DNA of 64,000 nucleotides from Colwellia sp. RSH04 (GTDB lineage Bacteria; Pseudomonadota; Gammaproteobacteria; Enterobacterales; Alteromonadaceae). The first letter of the stretch is position 1. Each line of letters starts with the position of its first letter. The DNA lies in contig NZ_QXIO01000005.1 of NCBI RefSeq assembly GCF_003545765.1, positions 186,001 through 250,000 of the forward strand, in the 5' to 3' direction. The notes below the pieces were generated by a model. That model was given only the letters and a program-made list of their open reading frames with translations, made no database searches and was not told the origin of the DNA. The position numbers were made by a program, and so were the translations under genes. Below, piece by piece: positions 59,011 to 64,000 of this stretch.

Positions 59011-61449
59011 ATGAAAACATCGAAAAAAGAATACTTTAAAAAAACGGCATTATGCCTTGCGATCTCAACAGTAATTTCGTCGCCTAGTGTGGCCTTTGCT
59101 GAAGAAGTTGAGGCGAAAATTGAGGGTATCGAAAGAATTAATGTTACTGCTTCTCGACGAGTATCGAGTATTCAAGAAGCACCAATGAATATTACTGCGT
59201 TAGATAGCGACGTAATGAAAGATCAAAACATTACCGCTGCTGAAGATGTGGCAAGATGGGTGCCTGGTTTAACCATCTCAGATCAAGGTGGGCGTGAAGG
59301 GGCTTCTATTATTGTTCGTGGTTTAAATACCAATTCATCAGAACGAAGTGCTGATGGTGGAACTGTTGCAACTTATCTTGGTGAAATGCCATTTAACGCA
59401 GATCTGCGTTTAACCGATATTGAAAGAGTCGAAGTTTTAATCGGTCCTCAGGGAACGTTATATGGTGCAGGTACCCTAGGTGGTGCTATTCGCTATATGT
59501 TAAAGCAACCTGAGCTTGATATAACTGAAGGTGAAGTTACAGGTGATATATTTACGTTAAGTGAAAGTGAAGGCACTGGAGCAGAAGCGGGGCTTATTTT
59601 TAATACTCCTATCATTGAAGATGTATTGGCGGTTAGGGCAAGTGTTAATTATTTTGATACACCAGGTTATGTTGATTACACGCATGTGGTGAGAGAGCCA
59701 GGAGTGTCGCTTCCTGATCCTGACTGGAGTAATGAAGCAGCCATTAATGAAAACTTAAAGAGTGTTGCCGATGTAAACGACGAGCAAATTACTACAGCTC
59801 GACTATCTGTTCGTTGGCAACCAACAGACTGGTTTGATAGTACGTTGAATTATTTCTATCAAAAACAAGAAAATGGCGGTAACTCAATTGTTCAGCATAA
59901 CACCATCAATAACGCTAATGGTATTGCCAACAGAATTAATGAATATGATTCTGCTTATCGTGTGGAAGAGCCAAATGAGAAAGAAGATGATTTACTTAGT
60001 TTAGAGCTTAAAGCCGATTTAGGTTTTGCTGAGTTAGTTTCTGCATCGGGGTGGTCTAGTTATGACCAAGTTGGTCAACGAGATCAAACCGATCTTCTCT
60101 ATGATATTTGGAGCGGCTACGCAGACTTTCCTTCATTTGTTGCCTATACCCGAGATACTGGCGTTGAAGATAGCTTTACGCAGGAAATTCGTTTAGTGTC
60201 ACAAAGTGATTCAGCTTTAAGTTGGATTGTTGGCGGCTATTACAACAATACAGAGAGTTCATCAGATGATAGAGAATATACGCCAGGTTTAACTGACTAT
60301 TGGGGTGGCGGTATTCCCAATGTTGAGAAAGATCTTGAGTATATTGCGCTTAGTTCATCTGAGGTAACAGAATCTGCTCTGTTTGGTGAATTGTCTTATC
60401 AAGTAAACGATAAGTTGAGTTTAACCGTTGGAGCAAGATTTTATGAATATGAAATCACTTCAAGTTCAGGCTCTGCTACGCCATTATATTCAGGAGATTT
60501 TGAAGAGTTAGATCAAATTGAATTTGACCACTCTAAAGCTGAAGATGACGGTAATTTATTTAAGTTCAATGCAAGTTATCAATTATCTGAAGATATGTTG
60601 GCATATTTTACGGTCAGTGAAGGTTTTAGGATTGGTGGTGCAAATGGTTTAAAAGACTGCCCAGATGAATTACCCGAGCAACAAATTGTTTGTGCACTAC
60701 CTAATGAAGTTGGTTATGAGCCAGATACCACAACGAACTATGAGTTAGGTTTTAAGAGCACTTGGTTAAGTAATAGAATTCATTTTAATGCAGCTGTATT
60801 TAATGTTGATTGGGAAGATGCACAAATAGCTGCTGTTTCAGTGAATGGGCAAGAGAACATTACGTCTAATGCCGGTGCCGCTAATTCCAAAGGTACCGAA
60901 ATATCAACAAGAGCAATGCTGACAGACTCTATCATAGCTTACGCAACATACTCATACGCAAAGGCTGAACTCACTGAAGATGCACCTTATTTATTTGGCG
61001 TGAAAGATGAGCAGGGGACAGCGCTTCAGGATTACTACGATGGCAGCAAAGGCGATCGTTTACCGGGTGCACCAGAGCATCAGTTTTCTTTAGGTGTTAG
61101 TTATGAAGCAGAGGTTTTCGATGATAAAATGCTTATTATTAACTACGGTTTAACAGCGCAAAGTGATGTGTATAGTAAAGTGGGCTTAAAGGCTGATGGT
61201 GAAATACTTTCAGGTTACGCTTTGAATAATATATCGGCGAAACTTGAAGGTGGAGACTGGTCTGCAACATTGTATATTGACAATATGTTTAACAAACATG
61301 CAAAAACATCAGTACGCCGTGATAAATCATGGGCTGGAATGGCGAAGTTTGAACAAGAAAACCGAGCGCTTCCAGAATTACAGCGTGTGTATGGCCATTA
61401 TGTGACTAAACCTTTAACCGTAGGTGTAAAATTTAATTACGTTTTTTAG
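59011..61449 (+). CDS. TonB-dependent receptor 2 of the locus
   Basis: 812 aa, different subfamily from receptor 1. Signal peptide through SSPSVAFAEE; TonB box-like IERINVTASRRVSSIQEAP; plug with IIVRGLNTNSSERS ... IERVEVLIGPQGTLYGAGTLGGAIRYM; barrel ending in TVGVKFNYVF. GAGGAAG precedes the ATG. Receptors of this subtype commonly sit before a TPR-sulfotransferase gene in marine gammaproteobacteria and sphingomonads, as here. Substrate not assignable from sequence. Confidence 0.92.
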   Translation: MKTSKKEYFKKTALCLAISTVISSPSVAFAEEVEAKIEGIERINVTASRRVSSIQEAPMNITALDSDVMKDQNITAAEDVARWVPGLTISDQGGREGASIIVRGLNTNSSERSADGGTVATYLGEMPFNADLRLTDIERVEVLIGPQGTLYGAGTLGGAIRYMLKQPELDITEGEVTGDIFTLSESEGTGAEAGLIFNTPIIEDVLAVRASVNYFDTPGYVDYTHVVREPGVSLPDPDWSNEAAINENLKSVADVNDEQITTARLSVRWQPTDWFDSTLNYFYQKQENGGNSIVQHNTINNANGIANRINEYDSAYRVEEPNEKEDDLLSLELKADLGFAELVSASGWSSYDQVGQRDQTDLLYDIWSGYADFPSFVAYTRDTGVEDSFTQEIRLVSQSDSALSWIVGGYYNNTESSSDDREYTPGLTDYWGGGIPNVEKDLEYIALSSSEVTESALFGELSYQVNDKLSLTVGARFYEYEITSSSGSATPLYSGDFEELDQIEFDHSKAEDDGNLFKFNASYQLSEDMLAYFTVSEGFRIGGANGLKDCPDELPEQQIVCALPNEVGYEPDTTTNYELGFKSTWLSNRIHFNAAVFNVDWEDAQIAAVSVNGQENITSNAGAANSKGTEISTRAMLTDSIIAYATYSYAKAELTEDAPYLFGVKDEQGTALQDYYDGSKGDRLPGAPEHQFSLGVSYEAEVFDDKMLIINYGLTAQSDVYSKVGLKADGEILSGYALNNISAKLEGGDWSATLYIDNMFNKHAKTSVRRDKSWAGMAKFEQENRALPELQRVYGHYVTKPLTVGVKFNYVF

Positions 61450-61472
61450 GGATTAACTCCCGTTCTGTTTCA

Positions 61473-61502
61473 ACTTCCCCCTTTAATAGGGGGAGTTTTA
61501 TT
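61473..61502 (+). terminator. Terminator-like hairpin overlapping the ribosome site of the next gene
   Basis: ACTTCCCCCT (61473-61482) / AGGGGGAGT (61488-61496), then TTTTATTTT. The right arm contains the AGGGGGAG that serves as ribosome site for the TTG start at 61503. Confidence 0.7.
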
Positions 61503-63092
61503 TTGAGTGTTTTAAACGATATGACCCCTAAGCAGTTACATGCAAAAGCAGTAGAAGCATTAAATCATCAGAATATAAAGCAAGCCCATGCGTACCTAGT
61601 GCAGTTAGTTAAACTTGTGCCTGATCATGCTGACGGTTATTTTTTGCTCGCGATGGTAAATATCAATGTTGGACAACTTGTTAAAGCAAGTAAACTAATT
61701 GAAAAAGCATTAAGTTTTAATGATCTTATAGAGTACAGAGCGCATTTAGCTAAATGTTATGCCTTAATGGGCAAGCTCACACAAGCGAAAAGTTGTATTG
61801 AGAAGGTTGATGTAAAAAATATTAGCAAGGCATTAACCGCTGATACCATAGGGGTTGTTCTTAGTCGCATAGGGCTTCATGAACGCGCAATAGTCTTTTT
61901 TCAACAGGCGATAAAAATTGATAGCAGTAATGCAGATTATTTTTATAATTTTGGTGTGTCGAGTAAATTTTTAGGAGATTTACAGCAAGCTAGAATAGCC
62001 TATGAAAAAGCGATTGCTATTAATCCGATGCAAGTAGCTGCGCATTTTGCTTTATCTGGGTTAGGTCAGATAACTTCGCAAAGTAATCATATTGACCGTT
62101 TATTAACACTAAAGCGTCAGCCATTAAACGCTGATGAACAGTTATATATTGGGCATGCTCTGGCAAAAGAATATGAAGAGATAAATGATTATGATCAGGC
62201 GTTTTATAGTTTACTGTATGCTAAAAAGGCCAAAAGTAAGCAAGTAGGCTCTACTCGTTCTCGAGATAAAAAAATGTTTAATCAGCTTTATCAGTATATT
62301 GACTCGGGTCGACTAGAACAGAAAAAGGGGGTTGTTGATGACTCGCCAATATTTATTGTGGGTATGCCTAGAACCGGCACTACTGTCGTTGAGCGAATGT
62401 TAACCCGTCATGAAGAAGTTCACTCAGCAGGCGAACTCCATGATTTTCCTTTGTTAACCAAACAATTGAGTGAAGAAAATAGCCCACACTTACTAAATGA
62501 TGATGTTTTACGTGCAGCAGAGCGCATAAATTATGAACTATTAGGCAAAACATACATTCAAAAGGCAAAGTCAGTTGCTAATTGCCCATCGAAGTTTGTC
62601 GATAAATTGCCATTAAATGTGCTTTACACGCAACTAATTTTGACTGCATTACCGAATGCTAAAATTATTTGTTTAGAAAGAGAACCTTTAGATACCATTA
62701 TGAGTAATTTTAGGCAACTATTTGCGTCAAACTATTCTTTGTATCACCACAGCTTAGATATCAATGACTTATGCCGTTTTTATATGCAGTTCAAAAAGCT
62801 AATATCAATATATCAAAATAAATACCCTAATAACTTCATCAAAATAAGCTATGAGCGACTCGTTGAATCACCTCGTGTTGTTGGAGAGGAGGTATTTAAT
62901 TTTTGTGATTTATCTTGGCAAGATGATTATGCATTAATTGAGAACAATCATCGCCCTGTTGACACTGCTAGTGCTATTCAAGTAAGACAGCCTATAGTAA
63001 GTAGTAATATTGGCAACTGGAAGCATTATAAAAATCACCTTGAAGAAATAAAGAACTCTTTACTTACTGAGAATTATAACCTTAATAAATAA
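61503..63092 (+). CDS. TPR repeat-containing sulfotransferase family protein
   Basis: 529 aa from a TTG start (ATG 61521 is an alternative). Residues 1 to about 230 are TPR repeats (HADGYFLLAMVNINVGQLVKAS; IGLHERAIVFFQQAIKIDSSNADYFYNFG). From about 280 a sulfotransferase domain starts with the PAPS-binding loop FIVGMPRTGTTVVERML and later CLEREPLDTIMSNFRQLF and KISYERLVESP. No signal peptide, so cytoplasmic. Receptor-linked TPR-sulfotransferases are common but their acceptor is unknown. Confidence 0.88.
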   Translation: MSVLNDMTPKQLHAKAVEALNHQNIKQAHAYLVQLVKLVPDHADGYFLLAMVNINVGQLVKASKLIEKALSFNDLIEYRAHLAKCYALMGKLTQAKSCIEKVDVKNISKALTADTIGVVLSRIGLHERAIVFFQQAIKIDSSNADYFYNFGVSSKFLGDLQQARIAYEKAIAINPMQVAAHFALSGLGQITSQSNHIDRLLTLKRQPLNADEQLYIGHALAKEYEEINDYDQAFYSLLYAKKAKSKQVGSTRSRDKKMFNQLYQYIDSGRLEQKKGVVDDSPIFIVGMPRTGTTVVERMLTRHEEVHSAGELHDFPLLTKQLSEENSPHLLNDDVLRAAERINYELLGKTYIQKAKSVANCPSKFVDKLPLNVLYTQLILTALPNAKIICLEREPLDTIMSNFRQLFASNYSLYHHSLDINDLCRFYMQFKKLISIYQNKYPNNFIKISYERLVESPRVVGEEVFNFCDLSWQDDYALIENNHRPVDTASAIQVRQPIVSSNIGNWKHYKNHLEEIKNSLLTENYNLNK

Positions 63093-63196
63093 TACCATTC
63101 TGCATAAAGAAGTAACCTTATAGAATGACATAGGCGAGGTTTAAAGGCTTATATTTCATTGGTTTACAGGCATAAGTCAAAGGCTCAATTTAATAA

Positions 63197-64000
63197 ATGA
63201 ATATAGAAACAAAGTGGTTGAAAGATTTTATCGTATTATCTGAAACGTTAAATTTTTCAAGAGCATCAAAATTAAGGTTTGTTACTCAACCAGCTTTTAG
63301 TCGTCGAATTAAAGCGTTAGAGAGTAATATAAACTGTGAGCTATTTAATCGAGGCACACACCCCGTTGCGTTAACAGAAAAAGGTTTGGCATTTAAAGCA
63401 ATTGCTTCAAAAATGTTAACTGAGCTTGAAGAGGGCATTTCGCGATTAAATGAAAATAATCATTGTTCCTTACCCATAAAATTTGCCACTACTCATACTT
63501 TATCTACCGGGATATTCCCCCTTATTGCTCAACATTTATCGGGTTTTGAACCGAATGTTTCTACGGAATTAAAAATTGCTGACTCTGATGATTGCATTGA
63601 CATGTTAGCGAACAACACTTGTGACTTTCTTCTCTCTTTTAGTGACCCTGAATTAGAGGTAAAGAAAAAAGATTCGCTTTTTATTGGAAAAGTTAGGCTG
63701 CTACCTGTTTGTATTCCTAATAAAGAAGGCGAACCACTGCACAACTTAACTCAGAGTAGTCACTCAATACCGTATTTAGCCTATCAAGCTAATATTTACT
63801 TAGGAAGAGTGGTAAATAATTTAATTGCTAATAATTTGATGAAAGTTAATGTAGTAAAAAGGTTAGAGTCATCCATGGCTGATAACTTAAAAATGATGGC
63901 AATTAAAGGTGTTGGTATCGCTTGGATACCTGAATATAGTATTCAAGAAGCCCTTAAAGATAAATCTTTGGTTATTTGTGGTGATAAAGAATGGCAACCA
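63197..64000 (+). CDS. LysR-type regulator, HypT/YjiE-like (truncated by window end)
   Basis: First 268 codons, open at the right edge. The opening NIETKWLKDFIVLSETLNFSRASKLRFVTQPAFSRRIKALE is an LTTR HTH and matches E. coli HypT (YjiE, NIETKWLYDF...) in the parts I recall; GVGIAWIPEYSIQEAL also matches HypT (GIAWLPEYAIQ). In E. coli, yjiE is next to iadA. The last 30-40 residues lie beyond the window. Probably regulates the beta-aspartyl peptide locus. Confidence 0.88.
   Translation, partial: MNIETKWLKDFIVLSETLNFSRASKLRFVTQPAFSRRIKALESNINCELFNRGTHPVALTEKGLAFKAIASKMLTELEEGISRLNENNHCSLPIKFATTHTLSTGIFPLIAQHLSGFEPNVSTELKIADSDDCIDMLANNTCDFLLSFSDPELEVKKKDSLFIGKVRLLPVCIPNKEGEPLHNLTQSSHSIPYLAYQANIYLGRVVNNLIANNLMKVNVVKRLESSMADNLKMMAIKGVGIAWIPEYSIQEALKDKSLVICGDKEWQP

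Overview
The window is chromosomal DNA from a marine gammaproteobacterium of the Colwellia/Thalassotalea type (Alteromonadales). The evidence is low-GC coding sequence, enteric-like housekeeping blocks (cysZ-zipA-ligA, carAB-greA, yhbY/rlmE-ftsH-folP-glmM-tpiA-secG-tRNA-Leu), a Na+-motor MotY protein, and an abundance of TonB receptors and GGDEF proteins. Both strands are densely coded. No rRNA, CRISPR array, IS element or replication origin was seen.

Region by region. 1-5.1 kb: the stress operon yeaG-yeaH-ycgB (minus strand). 5.4-8.2 kb: redox genes (Fe-SOD, monothiol glutaredoxin, 2-Cys peroxiredoxin) and RNase T. 8.3-13.2 kb: motY, preceded by a near-consensus sigma-28 promoter, then two tandem paralogous TPR-GGDEF diguanylate cyclases. 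13.3-21.8 kb: small hypotheticals, a GNAT protein, cysZ, zipA, ligA, a DUF3392-like protein and an NhaC antiporter. 22-40 kb: conserved core genes, interrupted by an SPFH/ribbon-helix-helix pair and a secreted subtilase with two PPC domains.

40.06-48.35 kb is a genomic island. It starts at tRNA-Leu(GAG) and ends at an imperfect copy of that tRNA's 3' end. It carries an unrecognised Zn-ribbon membrane protein, a small protein plus an M15-like protein leading into mcrBC (mcrB is split by a one-base frameshift in an A6 tract), and a membrane protein joining a DUF4145-like domain to a peptidoglycan-binding domain. No integrase remains.

48.4-50.5 kb is a divergent pair: a membrane protein and a membrane-anchored AraC-type regulator. 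50.9-64.0 kb is the most interesting part. A secreted cyanophycinase-family (S51) peptidase is divergent from a TonB receptor, a YfcC-type transporter, an isoaspartyl dipeptidase (IadA family, with an altered metal site), a second TonB receptor, a TPR-sulfotransferase and a HypT/YjiE-like LysR regulator that is cut by the window end. Read together this looks like an uptake and degradation pathway for cyanophycin or other beta-aspartyl peptides: extracellular or periplasmic cleavage, TonB import, inner-membrane dipeptide import, cytoplasmic hydrolysis. Function is inferred from families and gene order only.
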